From a virus: DNA of 41,462 nt. The translations under genes and the position numbers were made by a program. The stretch's first letter is position 1. Each line of letters opens with the position of its first letter. Below, piece by piece: positions 6,529 to 13,078 of the stretch. Location of the stretch: positions 1 through 41,462 of IMG/VR virus record IMGVR_UViG_3300042731_002594. One strand, 5' to 3'. Under the pieces are notes generated by a model that was not told where the DNA came from, did no database searches, and saw nothing but the letters and a program-made list of their open reading frames with translations.

Positions 6529-6805
6529 TGGAGGCGCCGGGAGTCGAACCCGGGTCCATCTTCCCATTCAGGTACCGATCATTCACGTGCGTAGTCTCAC
6601 AGACAGTAAAGAAAAATGTGAATTGATTCCCGTAAAATGGCGCCGCATACGATACACGGGAACTCTCGCATGTGACGGAAGGTCTAAGCCGCCTTCTGTT
6701 GTTGTACGTCTTCGACGATTCTGAGTTTACGGATTTTTGCCCTGATTCCGTCACCAGGGGCACGCACGATATCTTTCTGTTGGATGTCGAAACCAGTTCG
6801 CCCCC
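6529..6805 (-). ncRNA. ssrA: Phage-encoded tmRNA (ssrA)
   Basis: The 277-nt minus-strand RNA has the tRNA-like ends of tmRNA. The acceptor is GGGGGCG paired with CGCCTCC (one G-U) plus A. The D-loop-like CTGGTTTCGAC follows the 5' strand, and the T-arm is CCGGG-TTCGACT-CCCGG. A clear H-type pseudoknot follows at RNA nt ~45-77: CCCTG/CAGGG is stem 1, ACGGA/TCCGT is stem 2, and there is an A-rich loop. The TAG stop is at 6686-6684. If tagging resumes at GTC (6716, RNA nt 90, as in E. coli), the tag is V-E-D-V-Q-Q-Q-K-A-A; an upstream GCA (6740) in the same frame is an alternative. A 7-bp stem TTCCCGT/ACGGGAA lies after the tag. CCA is not encoded. Confidence 0.88.
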
Positions 6806-6810
6806 AAGTT

Positions 6811-6828
6811 GCCCCGTACACCCGGGGC
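6811..6828 (-). other. Hairpin B plus AACTT spacer before tmRNA
   Basis: GCCCC (6828-6824) pairs with GGGGC (6815-6811) around an 8-nt loop. AACTT (6810-6806) follows and the tmRNA acceptor begins at 6805. A processing or spacer role is inferred from its exact repetition. Confidence 0.65.
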
Positions 6829-6939
6829 CACGGTGGCTGTGTACAGCCATAGCCATTTCACATGTTTTAGACTTAGTCTTTTTCAGTAGCCCGGTGGAAC
6901 CACCCCCTTTCGGATTTTTATATTTGTTAGGGTTAAACT
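6829..6939 (-). other. Unassigned non-coding stretch between hairpins A and B
   Basis: About 110 nt without a credible ORF. It contains small foldbacks on the minus strand: GGTGG-TT-CCACC, AGACT/AGTCT, and GGCTG-TACA-CAGCC. By position it could be a further RNA of the cluster, but no tRNA arms were found. Confidence 0.4.
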
Positions 6940-6957
6940 GCCCCGTATGCCCGAGAC
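6940..6957 (-). other. Hairpin A (degenerate relative of hairpin B)
   Basis: GTCTC pairs with GGGGC (two G-U pairs) around an 8-nt loop, followed by AGTTT. The stretch from CCGTGG through TACGGGGCA matches hairpin B with a few substitutions that keep pairing. Confidence 0.5.
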
Positions 6958-6966
6958 CACGGCTTC

Positions 6967-7046
6967 GTGCCAATCGGTAGACCGTACGGTTGCCATATTT
7001 ATGGCGTGCTGTCGCAACTCGATGCACTCCTGGTGCCGATTGACAC
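6967..7046. ncRNA. 80-nt closed multi-arm RNA structure, unassigned
   Basis: An 11-bp terminal stem (6967-6977 with 7036-7046, one G-U on the minus strand) encloses foldbacks GTGC..GCAC and GCCAT-AAAT-ATGGC and a weak ACC/GGT, giving a cloverleaf-like outline. No T-loop consensus is seen, so it is not a standard tRNA. It lies 2 nt after the long tRNA-like gene. Strand is uncertain; minus fits its neighbours. Confidence 0.4.
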
Positions 7047-7048
7047 TG

Positions 7049-7183
7049 TCCGGCCACTACGAATCGAACGTAGCTTTCCACCTCATGCGAGCGCCCAATA
7101 TTACCAGCCTGTTTTGTATCGCATCCCATGCGACACGATACACTGATAGCAGTAGGCAGATGGGCTTGCACCATCATGGCCGG
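7049..7183 (-). tRNA. tRNA-like gene, over-long (135 nt)
   Basis: Perfect 7-bp acceptor stem (CCGGCCA with TGGCCGG), A discriminator, T8 G9, and a standard T-arm CTACG-TTCGATT-CGTAG. The D-arm would be ATGG-TGCAAGC-CCAT, without the usual GG in the loop. GCCT (7157-7154) and AGGC (7110-7107) can pair around 43 nt (7111-7153), the same length as in the leucine-like gene. Inside it is a strong hairpin TCGCAT-GGG-ATGCGA. The remaining 33 nt before the T-arm are also longer than usual. Identity cannot be assigned. It begins 8 nt after the stop of the annealing-protein gene. Confidence 0.5.
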
Positions 7184-7191
7184 GTCGTTTG

Positions 7192-8403
7192 TCACTTCTG
7201 CTCCTTCGCCGCCGCCCTGGGCTCCATCTCGCTGATCGCCCAGGTGAGCTGCTCTTTGGTCGCGGACATCACCGCAAAGTTCTGTTTGCGGCAAAACTCG
7301 GACAGCTTCACCATGTTGTTATCGCTGCCCCATACGCGCTTTGAAAGATCGATGAGCCGCTGGCGAAGTTCCCCTGTCGCATCGGGTGCAGCCTTTGGTT
7401 GGTCCGGTTTCTCCGGCTGCTTCTTCTCATCCGTGATCCGCCTGTTATCTTCGGCGATGGTGGAGAGAGTCGGCTTCGGCTTCTCTTTCGGTGCATCATC
7501 ACCGTTGCCCTCTCGCTCTTCGCGGACCTCTTCAATTACGGCCTTCCATGTTGTTTCGCCGCTCTTGATTGCCTTGTGAAGCTGGCGCATATGGTCAATC
7601 TGCGCAGGAGACAACTTGTCGAGATCATCGCCTGCATACTCTTCGAGGTCTCCGGGGGTAACGTTAAGCGCGGCAAACGCGTCTATCATCCGTTTCCGAG
7701 CCCCGTCCGGATCCTTGGCCGCGTCGCCATGTCTAATCTCCATGATTCGGCGTCGGCATTCGGCCTGGATGTCACCCGGAACGAGCCGAAGAATTGCGTT
7801 TCTGATCGCCTTGGACTCGGCCGAGCTCTGCTTCTTCGTCATCTCTGCCTCATCTGCCGGGAGGATGTAGTTGACCTTGTTTGATGATGTAACACGTGTT
7901 CCAAGCGCAACCTCTCCCCTCTTCACAAATCGGCGCTCCATCGTCTTTTCGAGAACGGTTTGTTTTGGGATCGCGATATTGTTCTCGATGTCGAATACGG
8001 TCACTTCTATGATTCTTTTTTTGTCGTCCTCCCATAGAATGGATGACTTTACGTCGAGGTTCCCCATAACCCTCATGCACTCCTCGGCAAACCGAATGGA
8101 AAACCCCTCTGCGTTGTCGTATCCGGGGAGCTTGTACCAAGCCGATCCAGGCTGTTTTCCGTTTCCCTTGTCGATGTCGGAATCAGCAAACCCAGGGCGC
8201 TCAACGGCCTTCAGGAGCTTCGAGCGGACGGCGTCCATGCTCCTCGGGAATTTCTTTGCAACCACGAACCGGGCTTCAACCATCGCTTTCTCTCGAGCCG
8301 CCATTACCGCCTCGACGGTCGACCCGGTAGTCTCTATCGATTGTTCTGAAAAGCCATCCCGGGCGACTATTGCGCCGCCTGTGTGTTCGGTTTCTTGAAT
8401 CAT
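7192..8403 (-). CDS. Putative phage recombination / single-strand annealing protein
   Basis: 403 residues from ATG at 8403, which overlaps the stop of the YqaJ gene (ATGA) and has AGGAGGAAAAGGG upstream. The N-terminal 250 residues follow a conserved phage pattern: S-I-R-F-A-E-E-C-M-R-V-M-G-N, R-I-I-E-V-T-V-F-D-I-E, T-V-L-E-K-T-M-E-R-R, S-K-A-I-R-N-A-I-L-R-L-V-P, and P-D-G-A-R-K-R-M-I-D-A-F. This is followed by a K/P/E-rich linker and a C-terminal helical segment. Pairing with a YqaJ nuclease gene is the usual context of RecT/Erf-type annealing proteins. I know the family from phage genomes but cannot name its experimentally proven role. Confidence 0.6.
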   Translation of the reverse strand: MIQETEHTGGAIVARDGFSEQSIETTGSTVEAVMAAREKAMVEARFVVAKKFPRSMDAVRSKLLKAVERPGFADSDIDKGNGKQPGSAWYKLPGYDNAEGFSIRFAEECMRVMGNLDVKSSILWEDDKKRIIEVTVFDIENNIAIPKQTVLEKTMERRFVKRGEVALGTRVTSSNKVNYILPADEAEMTKKQSSAESKAIRNAILRLVPGDIQAECRRRIMEIRHGDAAKDPDGARKRMIDAFAALNVTPGDLEEYAGDDLDKLSPAQIDHMRQLHKAIKSGETTWKAVIEEVREEREGNGDDAPKEKPKPTLSTIAEDNRRITDEKKQPEKPDQPKAAPDATGELRQRLIDLSKRVWGSDNNMVKLSEFCRKQNFAVMSATKEQLTWAISEMEPRAAAKEQK

Positions 8404-9293
8404 ACCCTTTTCCTCCTCATCGTTCGAGATGTTGTTGGCTTGACGGTGCACGTATACCCCTTTCGCGTGGTGGTCGTGAGCGTCAAAATTGTTCCGTCTG
8501 GAAGAGCGCCGAATGTCGCGTCTCCAATCATGGCGCGGAGCTTGGCCTCAAGCTCGTCCAGCGACCTCTTGCAGCTCGTGATATTCTCCTTGGCCTGCTC
8601 CCATTCGTTCGCCAGCTCTACTGCATATGAGTCGAGGGGAACCGTCTCGCCGTTGTCCTCAGGGTAGAGCCTCTTGATTGCATCGAGGCACTTCGGTGAC
8701 GAGACGGGCGGCGGATCCTTGTCAATGATTCGCTGCCGGAATATCTCGAGCCGTGGGATCATTGATTCAATGAAATCATCGTTTCGATCCATGTCGCCGA
8801 GGTGGATCTCAATCCCTCCGACGACTCCGCAGTAGGCCCCCCACGAAGCATCTTTGCAGGCAACCTGGGTCTGAAGCTGTATCTGCAACCAAATGGGAAT
8901 GTCCCCGTCCCACTCGCGGCGTTTCATAAATCCGGCGTGCTTGATCTCGAGCGGGGAAGGGGGATCGAGCATTGGATCTTCGTCGATGTCCCATGTGTCC
9001 CGGTCCACTGTCGCACCGAGCCACGGTATCGACGGGTGGATGGTGATGTCGGTTGCTCCCGTGTCGCGCACATATCGCCCCGTTTTGGCCGCGTAGACGT
9101 TCGCTATTCCGTCCTCTAGCTCCCTGCCGAGGAGCATGGCGTCATTGTCCTCGATCTCTTCTCCGGTCACTTTTGAGACGTAAACATCAAGCGCCGTCCG
9201 ACGCGGATCGAATCCAAGGATCGCCGCAACGTCGGACGCGGTGATAAGCTCTCGGCGCTTGGCCAGCCATTCGGCGCGGGATATGGTTTTCAT
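8400..9293 (-). CDS. YqaJ-like viral recombinase / exonuclease
   Basis: 297 residues. The N-terminus I-T-A-S-D-V-A-A-I-L-G is typical of YqaJ (lambda-exonuclease-like, PD-(D/E)xK) proteins. Expected active-site elements are visible: L-G-R-E-L-E-D at 55-61, D97 in A-T-V-D-R-D, E116-x-K118 in P-L-E-I-K-H-A, and W-L-Q-I-Q-L-Q at 135-141. The C-terminus is helical, then basic. Role: 5'-3' resection of DNA ends to feed the annealing protein encoded next. The start ATG overlaps the TAA of the gene before (TAATG). Confidence 0.88.
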   Translation of the reverse strand: MKTISRAEWLAKRRELITASDVAAILGFDPRRTALDVYVSKVTGEEIEDNDAMLLGRELEDGIANVYAAKTGRYVRDTGATDITIHPSIPWLGATVDRDTWDIDEDPMLDPPSPLEIKHAGFMKRREWDGDIPIWLQIQLQTQVACKDASWGAYCGVVGGIEIHLGDMDRNDDFIESMIPRLEIFRQRIIDKDPPPVSSPKCLDAIKRLYPEDNGETVPLDSYAVELANEWEQAKENITSCKRSLDELEAKLRAMIGDATFGALPDGTILTLTTTTRKGYTCTVKPTTSRTMRRKRV

Positions 9294-9772
9294 TACATCA
9301 CCTCCAGTATCCAGGACATGTATTTTTCAAACGCCGAAGGAACATCGGATGACAGGTCGGCGGCCCAGGAGATACACATGGGGCACCCGTCTGCGTTGCC
9401 AACGGCGGCGTTAAATGCGGCGTAGCTGGAAGCCCCCCTGTGAGCCTTGGTGGCCCTGGCGGCGGCCATCAAGGCCGCCTTTCTTGCGGCCTCGTATCCG
9501 GTCACCAGATACCACCAGACGATGTCAGGACAGTCCCACAGGTGTGCTACGTCAAGCGCGACACGCCTCGACACTCGGTTGGCTCTCCACGGCGAACGGT
9601 CGTAGAGCATGCGTGACAGCACCCATATGCGGTCAAATAAATTGACATCGAGCGCGGCGATCTCGTCCTGTGAGAGCTTCTCGCGACAGCCCCAGAGCCA
9701 GCGCAGCCGTCCCTCTGTGTAGCCGGCGCACGGGCCGTATGACAGGATCTGCTCTACGGTCGCGGTGATCAC
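9293..9772 (-). CDS. Conserved phage protein, paralog of 2059-2577 (copy B)
   Basis: 159 residues from a GTG overlapping the stop of the ATPase gene (GTGA). It shares with copy A the N-terminal segments I/L-T-A-T-V-E, F/Y-G-P-C, S-P-W-R-A-N-R-V, D-V/I-V-W-W-Y-L-V-T-G-Y-E-A-A and the C-terminal E-K-Y-x-x-W-I-L-E-V-M. The middle is different: no A-W-D-T repeats, instead a shorter Ala-rich stretch. A 19-bp block at the 3' end is identical between copies. Function unknown. It sits inside the recombination operon. Confidence 0.75.
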   Translation of the reverse strand: MITATVEQILSYGPCAGYTEGRLRWLWGCREKLSQDEIAALDVNLFDRIWVLSRMLYDRSPWRANRVSRRVALDVAHLWDCPDIVWWYLVTGYEAARKAALMAAARATKAHRGASSYAAFNAAVGNADGCPMCISWAADLSSDVPSAFEKYMSWILEVM

Positions 9773-11193
9773 TTCGTCACCTTCATCTCACCGCCATCCA
9801 CGCGGGCGATGAACGCAGTGGCGCCGGCGGCCTTCAGCTCGGCTACGAGGGCTTTGAAGTTGTCCGGGTCCAGCTTCTCCGCGTCGTCGATGAACACCGG
9901 TTTGAACCCGTCTTTGAATCGCAGCGTGGACAACGTGACGGCCGTCTTGAGCTTCGCGGCGCTGTTTACCGTTGGCCATGCGACGCCGTCGATGTACATC
10001 TCACCGTCTTTGATTTCGAGACCGTCGATCGGTATGTTCTTGGCAAGCTCTGACCGAAACAGATCTATCTCTTTGAGTGCTGCGGTCATCCGATCGCTGA
10101 GCTTCTTCAACTCTTCAGCACCCTGTTCATTTTCGTCCGCGATGCGTGCGGTGTTTTGGAGCTGGAGAATGTGCTTCTCCCGCTCGCGTAGCTCGGCAAG
10201 ATCTGCGGCCAGCTGGGATGCCCGCTCGCTATCGGCTTCGACCTGGGAAAGCTCCGCGAGGCGGACATCGTCGGCGATGGCGTGTGCGTCTCGGTATTCG
10301 GCCTGAGCGTCGCCCATTTCGGCGTCTGCCAAGGCGCGGCGATCTTTCAGCTCGGCTTCCATCTCGGCCCTGAGTTTCGCCTCGAGCTGCGCCAAGTCGT
10401 CTCTGAGCTCGGCCTCCTTTGCGTCCAAGGCCCTTGCCGCTTCGACTTTACGCGCCTTGCATTTTCCATCGATGCTTTCACGTCGCGTCGCCACAGACTC
10501 GCGGATCGCCTGCAGCTCGGCGTCAATCTCGGCGATGCCCTCGACGGTCGGCATCTCTGCGGGGAGGTCTCTCCGTAGCTGCTCCGCCGTTTTCTTCTTG
10601 CCTTGGTGATCGACGTTCACGCCCGTGCGGGCCTTGTAAATGACCCCCCTTATCCGGTCTATCTGCTTGAGGGGATGGATCCCCGTGGGAACTGGATCAA
10701 AACCGGCGGGGTCAAAACCGATCCGTTCCCACAGGGAGGTGGGGTTGAACTCAATTGGCATGGCTTCCAGGAGTAGCTCTATGCGCCGCTCCTTTTTGGC
10801 GGCAATGAACTCTACCGGGTTCATGGATGGGCCGTCGAAAAGGGCGTCAAGCACCTTCTGCGGCGCGTTGACTTTTTTGAATGCCTGGGAGTCTCCGACC
10901 TGCTGTTTAACGGTCAGCTTGTTGTTGATCTTCTCGATGATCATCCGTCCGGCATCGCCGTCGAGCACCAGCACGCCCTCGGCGGGCTCATCCTCGGGGG
11001 CGTCTTTGCTCTTTAGGGTAGCCAGGTTTCCGCCGCCAATGAGGCATTTATAACCTTTCAAGACCGACGATTTGCCGACGCCGTTCTCTCCGGATAGGAT
11101 GGTAACTCCGGATTCCATGTCCACGCTGAACTCTCGGATACCGAGAATGTTTTTCAGTGTCATGCTGACAGCGTAAATCTTCGGGGCGGTCAT
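9769..11193 (-). CDS. RecF/SbcC-like AAA ATPase with coiled coil
   Basis: 474 residues. Walker A G-E-N-G-V-G-K-S-S lies at 35-43 after an N-terminal strand typical of ABC/SMC-like recombination ATPases. A long charged coiled coil spans roughly residues 205-375. Walker B-like P-V-F-I-D-D-A-E is near 432-439. It is shorter than SbcC and lacks a recognised zinc hook. With YqaJ and the annealing protein it forms a recombination or replication-repair module, probably acting on DNA ends. The ATG overlaps the stop of the upstream gene. Confidence 0.82.
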   Translation of the reverse strand: MTAPKIYAVSMTLKNILGIREFSVDMESGVTILSGENGVGKSSVLKGYKCLIGGGNLATLKSKDAPEDEPAEGVLVLDGDAGRMIIEKINNKLTVKQQVGDSQAFKKVNAPQKVLDALFDGPSMNPVEFIAAKKERRIELLLEAMPIEFNPTSLWERIGFDPAGFDPVPTGIHPLKQIDRIRGVIYKARTGVNVDHQGKKKTAEQLRRDLPAEMPTVEGIAEIDAELQAIRESVATRRESIDGKCKARKVEAARALDAKEAELRDDLAQLEAKLRAEMEAELKDRRALADAEMGDAQAEYRDAHAIADDVRLAELSQVEADSERASQLAADLAELREREKHILQLQNTARIADENEQGAEELKKLSDRMTAALKEIDLFRSELAKNIPIDGLEIKDGEMYIDGVAWPTVNSAAKLKTAVTLSTLRFKDGFKPVFIDDAEKLDPDNFKALVAELKAAGATAFIARVDGGEMKVTK

Positions 11194-11630
11194 GATACCA
11201 CCTCCATCTCATCGGCCTGGTCTCGGGTGAGGAGCTTGAAGTCAACGAGCTTGTCACCGATATCGGCGATCCCCTTTTCGGTCGTGTATTGGTAACCCGC
11301 CACGAGGGCGCTCGCCGGGTTTTTAAACGGCTTTCTACTGACCAGTTTTCCGCCAAATGTCGCGAAATATGCCGCCTCACATGCGGCGTTGATGCGCTTC
11401 CTGGCCATCTCGTAACTGGTTGCGGTCCGAGGAATCTCGAAGACATCAGTCCGGCCGTTTTTCTTGGCAATCTCGCGGGCGCGGCCAAGGTACCCGACCG
11501 CGTAGAAAAACACCCTGTCCTCGACGACCATTACGCCATCGACAGAGTCGTACTGGTAGTGTCGAGAGTTCATCCAGTCGCAGAAACGCGACCAGTCATC
11601 CAGTCTTAAATCGTGTGCCCTTGATTCCAT
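11190..11630 (-). CDS. Hypothetical protein, first gene of the leftward operon (146 aa)
   Basis: The start at 11630 (M-E-S-R-A-H-D-L-R) is chosen for the GGAGGA 6 nt upstream. The protein is mixed alpha/beta with R-V-F-F-Y-A-V-G-Y-L-G-R-A and a segment S-Y-E-M-A-R-K-R-I-N-A-A-C-E-A-A-Y-F. No family is recognised. It heads the coupled run of genes that continues to the left edge. Being first after the control region and next to the ATPase gene, it may assist recombination. Confidence 0.6.
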   Translation of the reverse strand: MESRAHDLRLDDWSRFCDWMNSRHYQYDSVDGVMVVEDRVFFYAVGYLGRAREIAKKNGRTDVFEIPRTATSYEMARKRINAACEAAYFATFGGKLVSRKPFKNPASALVAGYQYTTEKGIADIGDKLVDFKLLTRDQADEMEVVS

Positions 11631-11650
11631 TGATTCCTCCGTTGAAAAGG

Positions 11651-11688
11651 CGGTGGCCGGGCCAATTGACGAACCAGCCCGGCCACCG
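11651..11688. promoter_or_regulatory. 12-bp perfect inverted repeat in the leader of the leftward operon
   Basis: Arms CGGTGGCCGGGC (11651-11662) and GCCCGGCCACCG (11677-11688) with a 14-nt spacer. It lies 21 bp upstream of the first leftward start codon. As RNA it would be a stable leader hairpin; as DNA it could be an operator. There is no U-run on either side to make it a simple terminator. Confidence 0.6.
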
Positions 11689-12132
11689 AGTCCCATCTTC
11701 GGAGGGAAAGGTGGGATCCTAAACGCGCGTCATTGTTTCATATTTGCCTGTCTGTCTTTCCTCCGAAGACACCAGCTATTAGTGCACGGCCTGTGCCACG
11801 AAAACGCCCTAGTAATTTCGGATATTTACAGATTTGTCGTTTTCATGGTTGCAACAAGGACTTGACATAATATATCGATTATGCGTAACAGATTTCGAAA
11901 CTGCCCTAATTTGTTAAAGAAATAGCGTCATTGCAATACTGTTATTCTTTTTTTCAGATTTGAAACCGTGATTTTGATAATCATGTAATTTGCAAGGTAT
12001 CCCAAAACAGTGTGCACGCGGTGGATCTTCGCAGACTCCTGGAGACATGTCAAAAAAATAAACGGTTGCGAATACCAAAATGATGGATTATGTTTCTGAA
12101 CAGGCGAACCGAAACGCGCGGAGGAGGGAATA
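11689..12132. promoter_or_regulatory. Divergent intergenic control region
   Basis: About 440 bp without a credible gene between the leftward recombination operon and the rightward lipoprotein pair. It is visibly more AT-rich around 11860-12070. A TTGACA on the plus strand (11862-11867) could be a -35 box for the lipoprotein gene, but no good -10 follows at 16-18 bp. GGAGGAGGG sits directly before the lipoprotein start. Promoter positions are not resolved. Confidence 0.45.
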
Positions 12133-12654
12133 ATGAGATCGATAATCTTTGTGATGGCGCTTGCGCTCGGTTGCAGCGAAGAGCCCGACACGTACTGGGT
12201 CGGTGACGGTGACGACACCGACACGGAGACGGTGACGATGTTCGGCGACACGGATGCCGATTCCGATACGGACGCCGATGGCGACGGCGACATCGACGCG
12301 GATACGGATTCCGACGCGGACGCGGATTCCGATGCGGACGCGGACGCCGATGGTGACACCGGTATTGAGATCGGGACTGATACGGGGCCGGATTTGAGTC
12401 ACTGCGAAGGGGACGACAGAGAGTGTGCCATGGGTTTTGAGCAAGCAGATATTTGCGAAGATCGCGGGGGCACCCTGGTAGCTGCTGGTGGCTGTAACTG
12501 CTGTCTATACGCCCCAATTTGCCCCACCGATCAATCCGGCTACGAGTGCTTTCAGGGTGATAACGGAGCCCAGGATTGTCGAGACGCCGGTGGAAGCGTA
12601 ACCAAGGACTTCAGGTGTGACCCGTCTGTCGGCGGGTACTGCTGCGAGGTGTGA
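12133..12654 (+). CDS. Lipoprotein with Asp-rich stalk and Cys-rich C-terminus
   Basis: 173 residues. The N-terminus M-R-S-I-I-F-V-M-A-L-A-L-G-C is a short type II signal peptide with the lipobox Cys at position 14. Residues ~24-85 are a low-complexity Asp stalk with Thr, Ser, Ala and Gly. The C-terminal ~85 residues carry many Cys in pairs (C-N-C-C, Y-C-C-E-V), suggesting a disulfide-bonded exported domain. The type is common among Myxococcota surface lipoproteins. GGAGGAGGG precedes the ATG. It is on the opposite strand to its neighbours, with its own control region, as expected of a moron gene altering the host surface, for example superinfection exclusion. That role is inference. Confidence 0.75.
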   Translation: MRSIIFVMALALGCSEEPDTYWVGDGDDTDTETVTMFGDTDADSDTDADGDGDIDADTDSDADADSDADADADGDTGIEIGTDTGPDLSHCEGDDRECAMGFEQADICEDRGGTLVAAGGCNCCLYAPICPTDQSGYECFQGDNGAQDCRDAGGSVTKDFRCDPSVGGYCCEV

Positions 12655-12655
12655 C

Positions 12656-13078
12656 ATGGCCAAAAACGCTGGGGCGAGCGTTGGATCAATAGTTACGGTA
12701 CTGATTCCGATTGTGATACTTTTCATGATCGTCGATACAGTTGGATGGCTTACCGTTATCGCCGCCGTAGTGGTCGGAATAGTGCTTCTCATATTTTTAA
12801 ATTCCAGGTCGAAGAAGCAACACAGAAAGGCACTTGCCCAAAAGTATGGATCAGACCTCGAGATTTTCGAGCGGATTATTGGTGGTACTGTCTGGATGGG
12901 GGAGACAGCGGAGCAGCTCACCGACTCAATAGGTTATCCGGTGGCGGTTGACCGCAAAATTCTGAAGACCAAGATCAAGGAGATCTGGAAATACGATCAC
13001 CTTGGGAACAATCGATTTGCGATGAGGGTCACTCTCGAAAATGACATTGTTGTTGGATGGGACCAGAAGGACGCGTAA
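12656..13078 (+). CDS. Two-TM membrane protein with small C-terminal domain
   Basis: 140 residues from ATG at 12656, just after the lipoprotein stop. Two adjacent hydrophobic segments (about 9-26 and 28-46) are followed by a basic S-R-S-K-K-Q-H-R-K stretch that should face the cytoplasm. The C-terminal domain holds W-M-G-E-T-A-E-Q-L-T-D-S-I-G-Y-P, L-K-T-K-I-K-E-I-W-K-Y and V-V-G-W, a pattern shared by many small bacterial and phage proteins of unknown function. It may act with the lipoprotein. Its TAA directly abuts the stop codon of the convergent gene. Confidence 0.65.
   Translation: MAKNAGASVGSIVTVLIPIVILFMIVDTVGWLTVIAAVVVGIVLLIFLNSRSKKQHRKALAQKYGSDLEIFERIIGGTVWMGETAEQLTDSIGYPVAVDRKILKTKIKEIWKYDHLGNNRFAMRVTLENDIVVGWDQKDA

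Noticed and set aside
6684-6740. Longer tmRNA tag of 18 residues starting at GCA (6740)
   Set aside because: GCA lies inside the proposed pseudoknot (between its two stems), where the resume codon is not expected; kept only as an alternative.
6335-7294. 319-residue minus-strand open frame across the RNA locus
   Set aside because: It covers the tmRNA and both tRNA-like genes, has no ribosome-binding site, and its composition is that of read-through of structured RNA genes.
11862-11890. Full sigma-70 promoter for the lipoprotein gene
   Set aside because: TTGACA is present, but no acceptable -10 box follows at 16-18 bp.
11928-12359. Minus-strand Ser/Ala/Pro-rich frame
   Set aside because: Antisense of the Asp-rich stalk of the lipoprotein, which has a signal peptide and a strong ribosome-binding site.
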